In this document: one piece after another, positions 9,490 through 18,677 of the stretch
Position numbering within the stretch: position 1 is the first letter of the stretch
How the letters are laid out: every line of letters starts with the position of its first letter
Assembly: GCA_900475325.1 (NCBI GenBank)
Contig: LS483371.1
Span: forward strand, 3,534,001-3,598,000
Reading direction: 5' to 3'
Source of the DNA: Paucimonas lemoignei
GTDB lineage: Bacteria > Pseudomonadota > Gammaproteobacteria > Pseudomonadales > Pseudomonadaceae
DNA: 64,000 nucleotides
Notes under the pieces: generated by a model
The model's input: only the letters and a program-made list of their open reading frames with translations
Database searches by the model: none
What the model was told of the DNA's origin: nothing
Position numbers and translations under genes: made by a program

Positions 9490-10116
9490 TCAGGCAGCTT
9501 GCAGACCCGCGGCGGTGCGCTGCATGGGCACGAAACCGGGAAGCGCCTCGACGCGCTGCAACCAGGCTCGCACCTTTGGGTAATCCTGCAGCGACACGTT
9601 GCCCTCCGGGGCATGGGCGATGTAGCTGTAGTTGGCCACATCGGCAATGCTGGGCGCGGACCCTGCCAGAAACGCACTGTTTGCCAGTTCGGTCTCCATC
9701 ACCTTGAGCAGGGTATGGGCGCGACCAATCACCTCATCGGCGTTGAAAGATGCCCCGAACACCGTGATCAGCCGTGCCGCTGCGGGCCCGTAAGCCAATT
9801 GGCCTGCAGCCACTGACAACCAGCGCTGAACAGCCGCTTGCGCGAGGGGGTCATTGGGTTGCCAGTTGCCGTTGCCATACTTCTGCGCGAGATACACCAG
9901 AATCGAGTTGGAGTCGCTGAGCACAACGCCCTGATCGTCAATGACCGGCACTTGCCCGAAGGCGTTGATGGCCAGAAAAGCAGGCTGTTTATGCTCGCCC
10001 TTGGCGAGGTCGACCAGCACCCGTTCAGTGGGCAAGCCGAGCAGCGACAGCATCAACTCGACGCGATGAGAATGGCCGGATAATGGGTGGCGATACAGTT
10101 TGATGGCATGGGTCAT
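9490..10116 (-). CDS. Glutathione S-transferase
   Basis: A 208-residue cytosolic GST. The thioredoxin-like N-terminal domain (about 1-80) carries [18 protein letters not shown], the cis-proline FGQVPVIDD and the glutathione-binding [12 protein letters not shown]. The helical C-terminal domain ends with the N-capping-box-like [11 protein letters not shown]. The serine of LSGHSHR is the likely thiol-activating residue. ATG 10116 is preferred (GGAG eight bases upstream); ATG 10122 is possible. It lies between the tandem LysR genes and the redox fusion, 49 bases upstream of the latter, and probably shares a transcript with it. Confidence 0.9.
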   Translation of the reverse strand: MTHAIKLYRHPLSGHSHRVELMLSLLGLPTERVLVDLAKGEHKQPAFLAINAFGQVPVIDDQGVVLSDSNSILVYLAQKYGNGNWQPNDPLAQAAVQRWLSVAAGQLAYGPAAARLITVFGASFNADEVIGRAHTLLKVMETELANSAFLAGSAPSIADVANYSYIAHAPEGNVSLQDYPKVRAWLQRVEALPGFVPMQRTAAGLQAA

Positions 10117-10241
10117 GAGCATGGCTCCGCATTGGTTTGGGGGAAGCAGCGCAGAGTCAAACCCGATCGGCGGTTAATACGCTGGGAAAGGCATGCTGCG
10201 CCCATTCAAGGCAGAGCAGAATCGCCACCCTGAGCAATCCA

Positions 10242-11195
10242 TCATTCCGTTTTTCGAAACGACGTATCCAGGAAGGTCAGGAGAGCGTGCGAATCTGAGG
10301 AAAGTGCCGGATGGGCGCGCAGCAACGGAGTGGCAAAATCGACAAAGGTGCGCACGCGAGCATCGGCACGACGGCCATGGCGGTAGATCAACTGCACCGG
10401 CACCCCCTCGTCGCTATCATCGACCATCACCGCTTCCAGCACGCCACTGCGCAGTTCATCATGCACCTCGTGGCTCATGCAGCGAACCAGCCCGGCACCG
10501 AGGGTGGCGGCATGGATGGCCGCTCGCTGGGTGGTGCAGCTCAGACCCGGCGCGGTTTTGGCTGCGCGGGCAAAGGCGCCGCTGGAAAATCGCCACGGTG
10601 CCTCATGGCCCGGCAGGCTTGCCGCGACGGTACGATGCGCCTTGATGTCATCGAGGGTCGCCGGTCGCCCCCATGTGGCGAGGTATCCCGGAGACGCGCA
10701 GACAATTGGCCTGACCACGCCCAGCGGCGTGGCGAAATCCCGGGAGTCGGGCAATGGCCCCATGACCACCGCCACATCGATGCCGTCCTTGAGCAACCTG
10801 GGCACGGCTTCACTGGCCTGGATATTCAGGCGCACATCGGCAAAGGCGTGCAGATAGGCCAGCGCAATGGGCGTAAAGACCTGCACATCAAACAGCAACG
10901 GCAACGCAACGGTCAGCAGCCCCTCGGGGCTGGCATGCAACCCTGCCGCCGAGCGTTCAGCCTGCTCGGTCTGCTCCAGAATATCCCGACAACTTTGCGC
11001 AAACTGCTCGCCCGCCGGGCTCAGGTTTACGCCGCGCGGCCCGCGTATGAGCAAGGTGCTGTGCAGGCGTGCCTCGAGTGCGGCAATGGTTCGTATGACG
11101 GTCGCGCACGACAGCTCCAGGTGCCGAGCAGCAGCCGCCAGGCTACCGGCCCGCGCCACCGCGTCAAAGGTTTGCATCTCGCTGAAACGGCTCAC
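10242..11195 (-). CDS. LysR family regulator, downstream gene of a tandem pair
   Basis: A 317-residue LysR regulator: helix-turn-helix at about residues 1-60 (FSEMQTFDAVARAGSLAAAARHLELS, IRTIAALEARL) and a periplasmic-binding-protein-like effector domain at about 90-295 (LTVALPLLFDVQVF, GIDVAVVMGPLPDS). The start is GTG 11195, with GGAG eight bases upstream placed across the stop codon of the preceding LysR gene; only three bases separate the genes, so they are coupled. The two proteins share the motif order GxDVAxxxGxLPD and a C-terminal KVRTFV/RVRTFV, suggesting tandem duplication. The likely targets are the GST and redox fusion genes, or the divergent ABC gene. Confidence 0.9.
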   Translation of the reverse strand: MSRFSEMQTFDAVARAGSLAAAARHLELSCATVIRTIAALEARLHSTLLIRGPRGVNLSPAGEQFAQSCRDILEQTEQAERSAAGLHASPEGLLTVALPLLFDVQVFTPIALAYLHAFADVRLNIQASEAVPRLLKDGIDVAVVMGPLPDSRDFATPLGVVRPIVCASPGYLATWGRPATLDDIKAHRTVAASLPGHEAPWRFSSGAFARAAKTAPGLSCTTQRAAIHAATLGAGLVRCMSHEVHDELRSGVLEAVMVDDSDEGVPVQLIYRHGRRADARVRTFVDFATPLLRAHPALSSDSHALLTFLDTSFRKTE

Positions 11196-11198
11196 GCC

Positions 11199-12119
11199 CT
11201 ACTCCGGCGCAACGGCTTGAAGCGCCGCATCAGCCAGGAGTCGACTCGCGCAATGGCTAACAAAGGTGCGCACCTTCGCCAGGACTCGGCTGTCCCCCTG
11301 ATAAAGAATGTGCACTGGCAATGCCGGGGTTTGAAACGCCTCAAGGACGATCTCCAGCTCGCCTTTCTCCACCCAGTGCGCCACCTGATATGACAGTACC
11401 CGCGTCAGCCCCCAGCCCAACCGCGCCGCATTGATAGCAGCCTGATTGGAGCTGACCATCAGCCGCGGCTCAGGGTGCAGAGCGATGGCGCTGCCCCCCA
11501 CCCGGAAGTGCCAGTCCGTGAGCAAGTTACTGGCCGACGACATCACCATCGGCAGCGCCATGACGTCTTCGGGTTTCGTGGGCCGACCCACCCGATCAAG
11601 GAAGGCAGGCGCGGCACACACCACCGGGCAAATCTGCCCAACCCGCACAGCGTGCAGATCGGTGTCCGGCAGCGTCCCGATGCGGATCGCCACATCCACG
11701 CCCTCGTCCACCATGTTCACCAGCCGATCCACCAGCAATGCGTTGACGGTGACTTGCGAATACTCCTCCAGGTACTGGGTGATCAGCGGAATCAGGAACA
11801 ACTCACCGAACATCACGGGTGCCGTCACCGTCAGATTGCCGCGAGCACGAATGCGGCTACCGGAGGCCAGTTCTTCGGCTTCCTCCAGATCCAGCAGGAT
11901 ACGTTTGCAGTCCTCCACGTACCGCCGCCCGGCCTCAGTCAGGCGCAACAAACGTGAACTGCGCGCCAACAGCAACGTGCCAAGGCGGCGTTCCAGGCCT
12001 GCGATTACACGGGTGACGCTGGGTGGCGACATGCCGAGCAGCCGCGCGCCGCCCGCGAAGCTTTGCGCTTCAACCACCGCCAGCAACACCTTCATTTCCT
12101 GAAACCTGTCCAACGTCAC
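11199..12119 (-). CDS. LysR family regulator, upstream gene of a tandem pair
   Basis: A 306-residue LysR protein. The winged helix is at about 3-62 (FQEMKVLLAVVEAQSFAGGARLL, VTRVIAGLERRLG), and the effector domain (about 90-290) has LTVTAPVMFGELFLIPLI and GVDVAIRIGTLPDTD. It starts at GTG 12119; no convincing ribosome site is visible and no in-frame ATG fits better. A divergent ABC gene starts 193 bases away, so the shared intergenic region is a natural place for its operator. It resembles the CrgA/DsdC-like subgroup that regulates neighbouring oxidoreductases, but the effector is unknown. Confidence 0.9.
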   Translation of the reverse strand: MTLDRFQEMKVLLAVVEAQSFAGGARLLGMSPPSVTRVIAGLERRLGTLLLARSSRLLRLTEAGRRYVEDCKRILLDLEEAEELASGSRIRARGNLTVTAPVMFGELFLIPLITQYLEEYSQVTVNALLVDRLVNMVDEGVDVAIRIGTLPDTDLHAVRVGQICPVVCAAPAFLDRVGRPTKPEDVMALPMVMSSASNLLTDWHFRVGGSAIALHPEPRLMVSSNQAAINAARLGWGLTRVLSYQVAHWVEKGELEIVLEAFQTPALPVHILYQGDSRVLAKVRTFVSHCASRLLADAALQAVAPE

Positions 12120-12312
12120 CGCCGTCGTAAAGAGTGGGTTGAGTCGCTATCCGCGTAGCGATAGAAAGTAGCCTAAAAAATGAAAACCAGAACCCGATCC
12201 TCTGGCTAGCGCACCCGCAGGCACCCGAACGAGGGCACCATTGCCCACTTAAAACCCTCAAAGCAACGGTTCAATGACAGAATCTGTTCACTTGTTTGTT
12301 TTGGAGATCACC

Positions 12313-14166
12313 ATGCTTCGCGCGTTTGAACGATGGCTCGACCCCTTCCCGCCCGATGAAGTGCCGCCACCGCCCGATGGCCTGGCGCGTTTTCTGTGGG
12401 CCTGCACCCGGGGCGCGCGTGGTTATATCCTCGCGCTGGCGCTGCTCAGCGCCGGGGTGTCGATTTACGAAGCCTGGCTGTTTTCCTTCCTCGGGCAGGT
12501 CGTGGATTTGCTGTCGAGCTGGCAGGCTGGCGGCGATACCGGCGCTCAGGAAAGCCGCGTGCTGTGGGGCGTTGGCATCCTGCTGGTGACCAGCATCGGG
12601 CTGGTCGCGTTGCGCACGATGGTTCAGCACCAGGTCCTGGCGATCAACCTGCCGTTGCGGCTGCGCTGGGATTTCCATCGGCTGATGCTGCGCCAAAGCC
12701 TGTCGTTTTTCTCCGACGAGTTCTCCGGGCGGGTCACCACCAAGGTGATGCAGACCGCACTGTCGGTTCGTGAGGTGCTGTTCACCCTCATCGAGATCGC
12801 GCCGGGGATCGGGGTGTACTTCATCGCGATCATTGCACTGGCCGGCGGGTTTGACCTGCGGCTGATGCTGCCCTTCCTGGCCTGGGTGGCGCTGTTCGGC
12901 CTGGCCATGATGTACTTCGTGCCGCGTCTGGGCAAAGTCGGGCAAGAACAGGCCAATGCCCGCTCATCAATGACCGGGCGCATCTCCGATGCCTACACCA
13001 ACATCACCACGGTGAAGCTGTTCTCCCACTCCAAACGTGAAGCGCATTTCGCCCGCGCCGCCATGGAAGACTTCAAGGTCACCGGCTTTCGCCAGATGCG
13101 GCTGGTCAGCCAGTTCGAGATCGTCAACCAGGCTTTGGTGGTCGGTTTGATCATGGGTGCAGGTGGTTATGCGCTATGGCTGTGGCACCAGGGTCAGGTC
13201 GGCACCGGCGCGGTGGCAGCGATTACCGCCATGGCGCTGCGCATCAATGGCATGTCGCACTGGATCATGTGGCAGATGACGTCTCTGTTCGAGAGCATCG
13301 GCACGGTCCAGGACGGCATGGCCACCTTGACCCGCGGCCCCAAGGTGCAGGATGTGCCGGACGCAAGCGCGCTGGTGACAACCGGCGGCGAAGTGACCTT
13401 CGACAATGTCAGCTTCAACTACAACGGCGAGCGCCAGGTGCTCGATGGCTTGAGCCTGAGCATCCGCCCCGGAGAAAAGATCGGTCTGGTAGGCCGCTCC
13501 GGCGCGGGCAAATCCACGCTCATCAACCTGCTGTTGCGCTTCTATGACGTGGACAAAGGCGAGATTCGCATCGATGGGCAAAACATCGCCCATGTCAGCC
13601 AGGACAGTCTGCGCAGTGCTATCGGCATGGTCACCCAGGACACGTCCCTGCTGCACCGCTCCATACGCGACAACATCGCTTATGGCCGGCCCGATGCCAC
13701 CGATGAGCAAATCCGCAGTGCTGCGGCCAGCGCCCAGGCCGATGGCTTCATCAGCCAGTTGAGCGACAAGCAAGGCCACTCCGGCTACGACACCCTGGTG
13801 GGTGAGCGTGGTATCAAGCTGTCCGGAGGTCAGCGTCAACGCGTCGCTATTGCCCGCGTCATGCTCAAGAATGCGCCGATCCTGCTGCTCGACGAGGCCA
13901 CCAGTGCGCTGGACTCGGAAGTCGAAGTGGCCATTCAGGAAAGCCTCGATCACATGATGAAGGGCAAGACCGTGATCGCCATCGCCCACCGTCTTTCGAC
14001 GATTGCCGCCATGGACAGGCTGATCGTGATGGACGACGGACGCATCATCGAGCAAGGCACCCACGCCGAGTTGCTGACGAAGAACGGCACCTATGCGCGG
14101 CTCTGGCATCACCAGAGCGGTGGTTTCCTGGGTGAAGATCAGGGCGTGGCTGAGGCCGTGGAGTAG
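12313..14166 (+). CDS. ABC exporter, fused membrane and ATPase half-transporter
   Basis: A 617-residue half-transporter that would act as a homodimer in the inner membrane. An exporter-type membrane domain with about six helices fills residues 30-335. The ATPase (about 350-600) has Walker A GRSGAGKST, signature LSGGQRQRVAIARV, Walker B ILLLDEATSAL and the H-loop IAHRLST. It matches the MsbA/HlyB-like exporter group often annotated as multidrug or lipid exporters. ATG 12313 follows GGAG; the frame opens earlier at 12274. It is divergent from the tandem LysR genes and stands alone, since the gene after it runs the other way. Confidence 0.92.
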   Translation: MLRAFERWLDPFPPDEVPPPPDGLARFLWACTRGARGYILALALLSAGVSIYEAWLFSFLGQVVDLLSSWQAGGDTGAQESRVLWGVGILLVTSIGLVALRTMVQHQVLAINLPLRLRWDFHRLMLRQSLSFFSDEFSGRVTTKVMQTALSVREVLFTLIEIAPGIGVYFIAIIALAGGFDLRLMLPFLAWVALFGLAMMYFVPRLGKVGQEQANARSSMTGRISDAYTNITTVKLFSHSKREAHFARAAMEDFKVTGFRQMRLVSQFEIVNQALVVGLIMGAGGYALWLWHQGQVGTGAVAAITAMALRINGMSHWIMWQMTSLFESIGTVQDGMATLTRGPKVQDVPDASALVTTGGEVTFDNVSFNYNGERQVLDGLSLSIRPGEKIGLVGRSGAGKSTLINLLLRFYDVDKGEIRIDGQNIAHVSQDSLRSAIGMVTQDTSLLHRSIRDNIAYGRPDATDEQIRSAAASAQADGFISQLSDKQGHSGYDTLVGERGIKLSGGQRQRVAIARVMLKNAPILLLDEATSALDSEVEVAIQESLDHMMKGKTVIAIAHRLSTIAAMDRLIVMDDGRIIEQGTHAELLTKNGTYARLWHHQSGGFLGEDQGVAEAVE

Positions 14167-14237
14167 ACCCGAGCCGGAACGGACTGGATCGGTCTTCTAC
14201 AACTGGCTACAACCGGCGTGCAAGGCAAAGATGCTCA

Positions 14238-14267
14238 CCAGGCGATGGATGCAAATGCATCGCCTGG
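14238..14267. terminator. Perfect inverted repeat between convergent genes
   Basis: CCAGGCGATG and CATCGCCTGG form a perfect 10-bp stem around GATGCAAATG. The inner bases can also pair as GATGCA/TGCATC, giving an alternative hairpin. It lies 72 bases after the ABC gene stop and 18 bases after the ArgE-like stop on the other strand. A bidirectional terminator is the likely role, although no clear T-tract follows on either side. Confidence 0.5.
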
Positions 14268-14284
14268 AAGCCGCCGGGATGATC

Positions 14285-15436
14285 CTATTCGCGCACAAAC
14301 GCCAATACTCGCTCCAGCATCAGGTCACAGGCTTCCAGTTGCTCCACGCTGATGAATTCATCCGGCTTGTGACCCTGCGCCATGCTGCCCGGCCCGCACA
14401 CCACCGTGGGAATGCCGGCCTGGTCAAACAACCCTCCCTCGGTGCCGAATGCTACGGTGCCGTATTCCCGTGAACCACAGAACTGCGCCACCCACTCAGC
14501 CGCCTGGCTCTCGGGGGACGTCGCCAATCCTGGGTAACTGGACAACTCGCTGATGCTGATGGCCGATTGCGCGCTCACCGCCTGCATGGCGGGCAGCAGG
14601 CTGTGTTCAGCGTAATGCCGCAGCGCATCAGCCACCTGCCAGGGATCCTGAGCCGGAATCGCCCGTACTTCAAAATCAAAGCTGCAATGCTGCGGCACGA
14701 TATTGAGTGCCTTGCCGCCGTTGATGACACCGGTCTGCACCGTAGAAAACGGCGGATCAAAACGCGGGTCAAGATGCGCAGGAGACTTGAGCCCTTCGCC
14801 GAGCTGCACCAATTCGCTGATCAGACGCGCCGCGTACTCGATGGCATTGACCCCCGAGGGCGCATAGGCCGAATGGCATGCTGCGCCGTGCACATCGCAA
14901 CGCATGGCCAGTTTACCCTTGTGGCCCAAAACAGGCTTGAGCTCGGTGGGCTCGCCGATCACACACAGCAGCGGCTTGACCGGTTGCGCGTGAAAACGCT
15001 CGATCAATGTGCGCACGCCCAGGCAGCCGACCTCTTCGTCATAGGACAGGGCGATATGCACCGGCATGCGCAACGGCGCGTCCACCAGCGCGGGCACCAA
15101 CGCCAGCACGCAGGCGATATAGCCCTTCATGTCCGCCGTGCCACGGCCATACAACCGGCCGTCTTTTTGCGTCAGGTCGAACGGCGCCACGCTCCAGCGC
15201 TGGCCGTCCACCGGCACCACGTCGGTGTGCCCGGACAACACAATGCCCGGCACGTCGGCCGGGCCGATGGTCGCCAGCAGGTTGGCCTTGCTTTTGTCGT
15301 CGTTGAACACCAGTTCACAGGTCACGCCGCAGCCCTGCAACCAGGTGCGCACGAAGTCGATCAGGGCCAGGTTGGATTCGCGGCTGGTGGTGTCGAAACG
15401 CACCAATTGCGCCAGCAGATCGCGGCTGCTATTCAT
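14285..15436 (-). CDS. ArgE-like M20 family deacylase
   Basis: A 383-residue M20 metallopeptidase of the acetylornithine deacetylase type, hydrolysing an N-acyl amino acid or related amide. The zinc-site motifs are SGHTDVVPVDG (His, Asp), GRGTADMKGY, and the general-base pair in SYDEEVGCLG, followed by GEPTEL. The dimerisation domain occupies about 175-290. The start ATG 15436 overlaps the stop of the DUF1028 gene by four bases (ATGA), so translation is coupled, although the frame itself extends to 15529. It is the last gene of the six-gene leftward operon. In that context a catabolic deacylase seems more likely than arginine biosynthesis. Confidence 0.88.
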   Translation of the reverse strand: MNSSRDLLAQLVRFDTTSRESNLALIDFVRTWLQGCGVTCELVFNDDKSKANLLATIGPADVPGIVLSGHTDVVPVDGQRWSVAPFDLTQKDGRLYGRGTADMKGYIACVLALVPALVDAPLRMPVHIALSYDEEVGCLGVRTLIERFHAQPVKPLLCVIGEPTELKPVLGHKGKLAMRCDVHGAACHSAYAPSGVNAIEYAARLISELVQLGEGLKSPAHLDPRFDPPFSTVQTGVINGGKALNIVPQHCSFDFEVRAIPAQDPWQVADALRHYAEHSLLPAMQAVSAQSAISISELSSYPGLATSPESQAAEWVAQFCGSREYGTVAFGTEGGLFDQAGIPTVVCGPGSMAQGHKPDEFISVEQLEACDLMLERVLAFVRE

Positions 15437-16110
15437 CGGTCGTCCCCCGGCACCGCATAGCCCGGAGCACTCTGCGGGTTGAGGGCGCGGTCGATGTAGT
15501 CCTGCAGTTGCGGGCGATAGGCCTGCCACAGCCGATCGAGTGCCCCGATCGGGGCTTCATCGGCCCAATCCACGCGCAGGTTGACGATAGGCCAGGACAC
15601 AGCGTCGACCACCAGCAGTGCGGCCGAATGCACCGGCCCGGCCTCACCGCCTGCGGCCACAGCGGCGTGCATCGCGGCCAGCAGACGGTCAGCCAGGTGC
15701 CCCGATGCTTGCTCGAAGGCTCGTACCATGGCCTCGATCACGCTCGGATCGGCCAGCATATTCCCCGCTGCCACGCATTGCTCGCCGCTGACCGCTGCGT
15801 GAATGCCCAGGGTCTGGGCGCCACTGAAATGCGCGGTTCGGCCCAGATGATCAATCACCGTCACCTGGCGATAGTCACTGTGTTCCTGATCGGCGAATAC
15901 CGCCGCCAATGCCTCGCCAGGCGCAAGGCCCTGCTCCAGCAGATCAAGAACGCCTGGCCCCAGGCTCGGCAGCGTGATGTTCTGCGACGCCACCGCGCCC
16001 ACCCCCGCCCGCAACCAGGGGCAACGTGCGCCCACGGCAATGCTCGACGAGCTGATCGCGATGCCCAGCTGCCCGGTTTCGGCACAACGGGCGACAACGG
16101 AAAAAGTCAT
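15433..16110 (-). CDS. DUF1028 family protein (putative Ntn-type hydrolase)
   Basis: A 225-residue protein of the DUF1028 family, which has an N-terminal-nucleophile-like fold and no settled reaction. Family hallmarks are the start TFSVVARCAETGQLGIAI, SSSIAVGARCPWLRAGVGAVASQ, and GVLDLLEQGL with a later AAGNMLA. DUF1028 genes recur beside RidA, M20 and ABC transporter genes in amide or amino-acid breakdown clusters, which fits here. ATG 16110 has GAGGG eleven bases upstream. It is coupled to the ArgE-like gene downstream and follows the aldolase gene by nine bases. Confidence 0.88.
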   Translation of the reverse strand: MTFSVVARCAETGQLGIAISSSSIAVGARCPWLRAGVGAVASQNITLPSLGPGVLDLLEQGLAPGEALAAVFADQEHSDYRQVTVIDHLGRTAHFSGAQTLGIHAAVSGEQCVAAGNMLADPSVIEAMVRAFEQASGHLADRLLAAMHAAVAAGGEAGPVHSAALLVVDAVSWPIVNLRVDWADEAPIGALDRLWQAYRPQLQDYIDRALNPQSAPGYAVPGDDR

Positions 16111-16119
16111 GGGCAGCCC

Positions 16120-16851
16120 TCAGTCGAGTACCGACGCATCGGCGTCGATCATCATTTGCTTCATCTCTTCAAAATGCCGGCACGAGAAGTCGGTAATCCC
16201 TTCCCAGGCCCGCGCGGTTTTCTCCGCCACATCGTCAGACAACACGCGCAGCGGCTGCCCGGTGGACCAGGCCGTGACGAGGATCTGGCACGAACGCTCC
16301 AGGGTCCAGATATCGTCGAACGCCTCACCAATGGACCCGGCTGTGACCATCACACCATGGTTGCCCATCAGCAGGCGGCTCTTGCCACCGAGCAAGCCCG
16401 CCAGGCGCGCGCCTTCGGCCTCGGTGTCGGCCATGCCGCCGTAGAGTTCGTCCACCGCCACACGGTTGAAATAGCGCGCGGTGTTCTGGTCGATCGGCGG
16501 GATATGCGGTTTGGCGAGGCAGGCAACCGCCGTGGTGTACACCGGGTGCAAATGCAGCACGGCGCGGGTTTGCGGCAACAAGCGGTGGATCTGCCCGTGG
16601 ATCGACCAGGCGGTGGCATCCACATCCGGGTTATCGGCACAGGAAGTATCGTCAGCGTTCAACAGCAGCAGGTCGCTGGCACGGATGCGCGAGAAGTGCT
16701 TCCACTTGGGGTTGAGCAAAAACTGTTTGCCATCAGCCGACACGGCAGCGCTGAAGTGATTGGCAACCGCTTCATGCATGCCCAGGTGGGCAATGATGCG
16801 AAAGGTCGCCGCCAGATCAATGCGCGCCTGTTCTTCGAGGGATAACGCCAT
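16120..16851 (-). CDS. Class II aldolase/adducin domain protein
   Basis: A 243-residue zinc-type aldolase/epimerase-fold protein. The expected metal ligands are seen as HLHP (two histidines near residue 105) and NHG in MGNHGVMV. Motifs HEAVANHFSAAV and SRIRASDLLLL match the substrate-phosphate or carboxylate-binding side of the family. Members act as aldolases, epimerases, decarboxylases or hydroxyacid lyases, so the reaction here is open. The frame opens at 16899, but ATG 16851 is preceded by GGAG nine bases away. It is nine bases upstream of the DUF1028 gene and 69 bases downstream of the binding-protein gene. Confidence 0.88.
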   Translation of the reverse strand: MALSLEEQARIDLAATFRIIAHLGMHEAVANHFSAAVSADGKQFLLNPKWKHFSRIRASDLLLLNADDTSCADNPDVDATAWSIHGQIHRLLPQTRAVLHLHPVYTTAVACLAKPHIPPIDQNTARYFNRVAVDELYGGMADTEAEGARLAGLLGGKSRLLMGNHGVMVTAGSIGEAFDDIWTLERSCQILVTAWSTGQPLRVLSDDVAEKTARAWEGITDFSCRHFEEMKQMMIDADASVLD

Positions 16852-16919
16852 GAAACTTACTCCGCAAGGCGCGGCCGCAGCGGACTGCGGCGCACTCAAA
16901 TCATGGTGATGGATAACGG

Positions 16920-17750
16920 CTATTTGGGCATCAGCGCCGCGATATCGGCATCAGTGGGTGCCTGGAAGTTGTACTTTTTGAGCAAGGCTGCGTACTCAGG
17001 GGTCGCGCGGTATTTTTCCAGACCGTCGAGCAAGGCTTGCTTGACCGCGTCATTGCCCTTTTTCACGCCGAAGCCGTTGAGCACCGGGTAGATCAGGGTG
17101 TCGGAAGAAATCACCACGCGGCTGCCCAGTTTGTCGATGACGCCACGCGCCACGGCGGCGTCGGTGATCTGTGCTTCAACAGCGTGAGCCAGCAACGCCT
17201 GGGTGGTTTGCGGGTCGGTGCCGTATTCGCTGATCTGGATCGGCTTGAGGCCTTTGGCCACGCAGTACTCGGTTGACAGCTTGTTCATCTGTGCCAGCCA
17301 CGAAGTCGCGCCCATGGAGCCGATCTTGTGGCCGCAGAATTCCTCTGGAGTCTTGGGCTGGTAGGCACTGCCTTTAAGGGTCAGGATCGACTCACCGCTT
17401 TTGAGGTAAGGGATCATGTCGATGACCTTGACCCGTTCAGCGGTGATGTACATCGACGAGTTGGTGATATCGAAGCGCCCGGCCTGCAGGCCGGTGATCA
17501 GATTGGGAAAGCGCGTGTCGAGGGTCTCGACCTTGCGGCCCATGACCTTGCCCAGACCGTCCATGAACTCGATATCAAAACCTGCGGGTTTGTTGTTCTC
17601 CATGTATTCATAGGGGAAGAACGTCAGGTCGGAACCGGCGATGATCTTGCCGTCCTGCTGAAACGCCGAGGCCGCCAGGGAAGTCATCGCGACCGCAGCG
17701 CCCAGCAGGCACACGGCAAGGGGGCGAACACTTTTACGAAACGCTGTCAT
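16920..17750 (-). CDS. Amino-acid-type ABC transporter substrate-binding protein
   Basis: A 276-residue periplasmic binding protein. A signal peptide ends near SLAASAFQ (about residue 32), followed by the family 3 fold: IIAGSDLTFFPYEYMENNKPAGFDIEF, then DITNSSMYITAERVKVIDMIPY, and the cluster ending YGTDPQTTQALLAH. These are the usual PBPb contacts for polar amino acids or their derivatives. ATG 17750 with AGGT upstream gives a normal signal peptide; the frame extends to 17765. It serves the permease-ATPase fusion encoded at the head of the same operon, and two catabolic enzymes lie just downstream. Confidence 0.9.
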   Translation of the reverse strand: MTAFRKSVRPLAVCLLGAAVAMTSLAASAFQQDGKIIAGSDLTFFPYEYMENNKPAGFDIEFMDGLGKVMGRKVETLDTRFPNLITGLQAGRFDITNSSMYITAERVKVIDMIPYLKSGESILTLKGSAYQPKTPEEFCGHKIGSMGATSWLAQMNKLSTEYCVAKGLKPIQISEYGTDPQTTQALLAHAVEAQITDAAVARGVIDKLGSRVVISSDTLIYPVLNGFGVKKGNDAVKQALLDGLEKYRATPEYAALLKKYNFQAPTDADIAALMPK

Positions 17751-17777
17751 GGTGATTACCTGCATGGGTTTAGGGGG

Positions 17778-18650
17778 TTAGGCAGTCGCTGAATCTTGTC
17801 CGGCCTGTTGCACGAAGAACGAGGCGCCACGGGGTTTCTGTGGCAGGCGCAGCTGGTTTTCGGTGGTGCGCACCAAGCCACTTTCTTCACCGGCCACCAA
17901 GAGACCGGCATGTGCACTGGGCAAGGGGCTTTCGCCATAGGGCAGCGCGTCTTCAGCGGCATACACGCTGATGAACAAGGTGCGCGGCAATTCGGTCTCG
18001 TTAGGGCTGGAGGCATGCAACAGGCGGGTGTGCATAAAGCACACGGAGCCAGCCGGGCCATAACAGGCCACCGGTTGCTGGCAGTGTTGTTCCACCACGT
18101 CGTCGTCAACGGCGCCGGTAAAACGCTGGTTCTGCCAGTGCGACCATAGCGGCCCTTTATGGCTGCCGGGGATCACGTTCAGCGGGCCATTTTCCGGCGT
18201 GACTTCGCTGACCATCAGCAGCGCGGTGACGAGGTCGTCGTTGCTGTGGGGCGTAAACAGAAAGTCCTGGTGCCACTTCACCTGGGTGGCGGTGTGGGGC
18301 AATTTCGAGTTGATCTTGCTGTGATGAAAACGCGTGCCACCGGCGCCGATCAACTGCGCAGAGATCGTCGCCATACGCGAGTGAAACGCTGCACGCTCAA
18401 ACGCCGGTGAAATTTCGGTGGGCGAACTCACCCGGCGCAACGACGGGTGATCAGGGCGGTGATCGCCTTCCAGATCAAAACGTGCGCGGCCATCTATCGT
18501 GGCGCCCCAACCCTGGTCATGGCTGCGGCTTTCCTCCACCCACTGGTCGAAGTCATGTTGCAGCGTGGCCACTTCGTCCATGGACAGCACGCCTTCTACC
18601 ACCAGGAATCCGTCACGCTGGAATTGCTCGATTTGCGATTGCTCGATCAT
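17778..18650 (-). CDS. Phytanoyl-CoA dioxygenase (PhyH) family enzyme
   Basis: A 290-residue Fe(II)/2-oxoglutarate-dependent dioxygenase. The iron ligands are seen in KWHQDF (His and Asp of HxD) and in the later LLHASSPN histidine. An arginine in LPRTLFISVYAAE is placed to bind 2-oxoglutarate. These enzymes hydroxylate small molecules, amino acids or ectoine-like solutes. It sits between the transport genes of its operon, which suggests that the imported compound is hydroxylated first and then split by the aldolase and deacylase (inference). ATG 18650 has AGGAAA upstream; the permease gene ends 27 bases before it. Confidence 0.88.
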   Translation of the reverse strand: MIEQSQIEQFQRDGFLVVEGVLSMDEVATLQHDFDQWVEESRSHDQGWGATIDGRARFDLEGDHRPDHPSLRRVSSPTEISPAFERAAFHSRMATISAQLIGAGGTRFHHSKINSKLPHTATQVKWHQDFLFTPHSNDDLVTALLMVSEVTPENGPLNVIPGSHKGPLWSHWQNQRFTGAVDDDVVEQHCQQPVACYGPAGSVCFMHTRLLHASSPNETELPRTLFISVYAAEDALPYGESPLPSAHAGLLVAGEESGLVRTTENQLRLPQKPRGASFFVQQAGQDSATA

Positions 18651-18677
18651 TTTATTGTTTCCTGAACGGTTAAGAGA

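Noticed and set aside
8577..9707. Plus-strand open frame of 376 codons
   Set aside because: It is antisense to the redox fusion and GST genes; no motif is present and the product is compositionally odd.
14285..15436. Arginine biosynthesis role (argE) for the M20 protein
   Set aside because: No other arginine genes are near, and the gene is coupled to DUF1028 and transport genes, so a catabolic deacylase is more likely.
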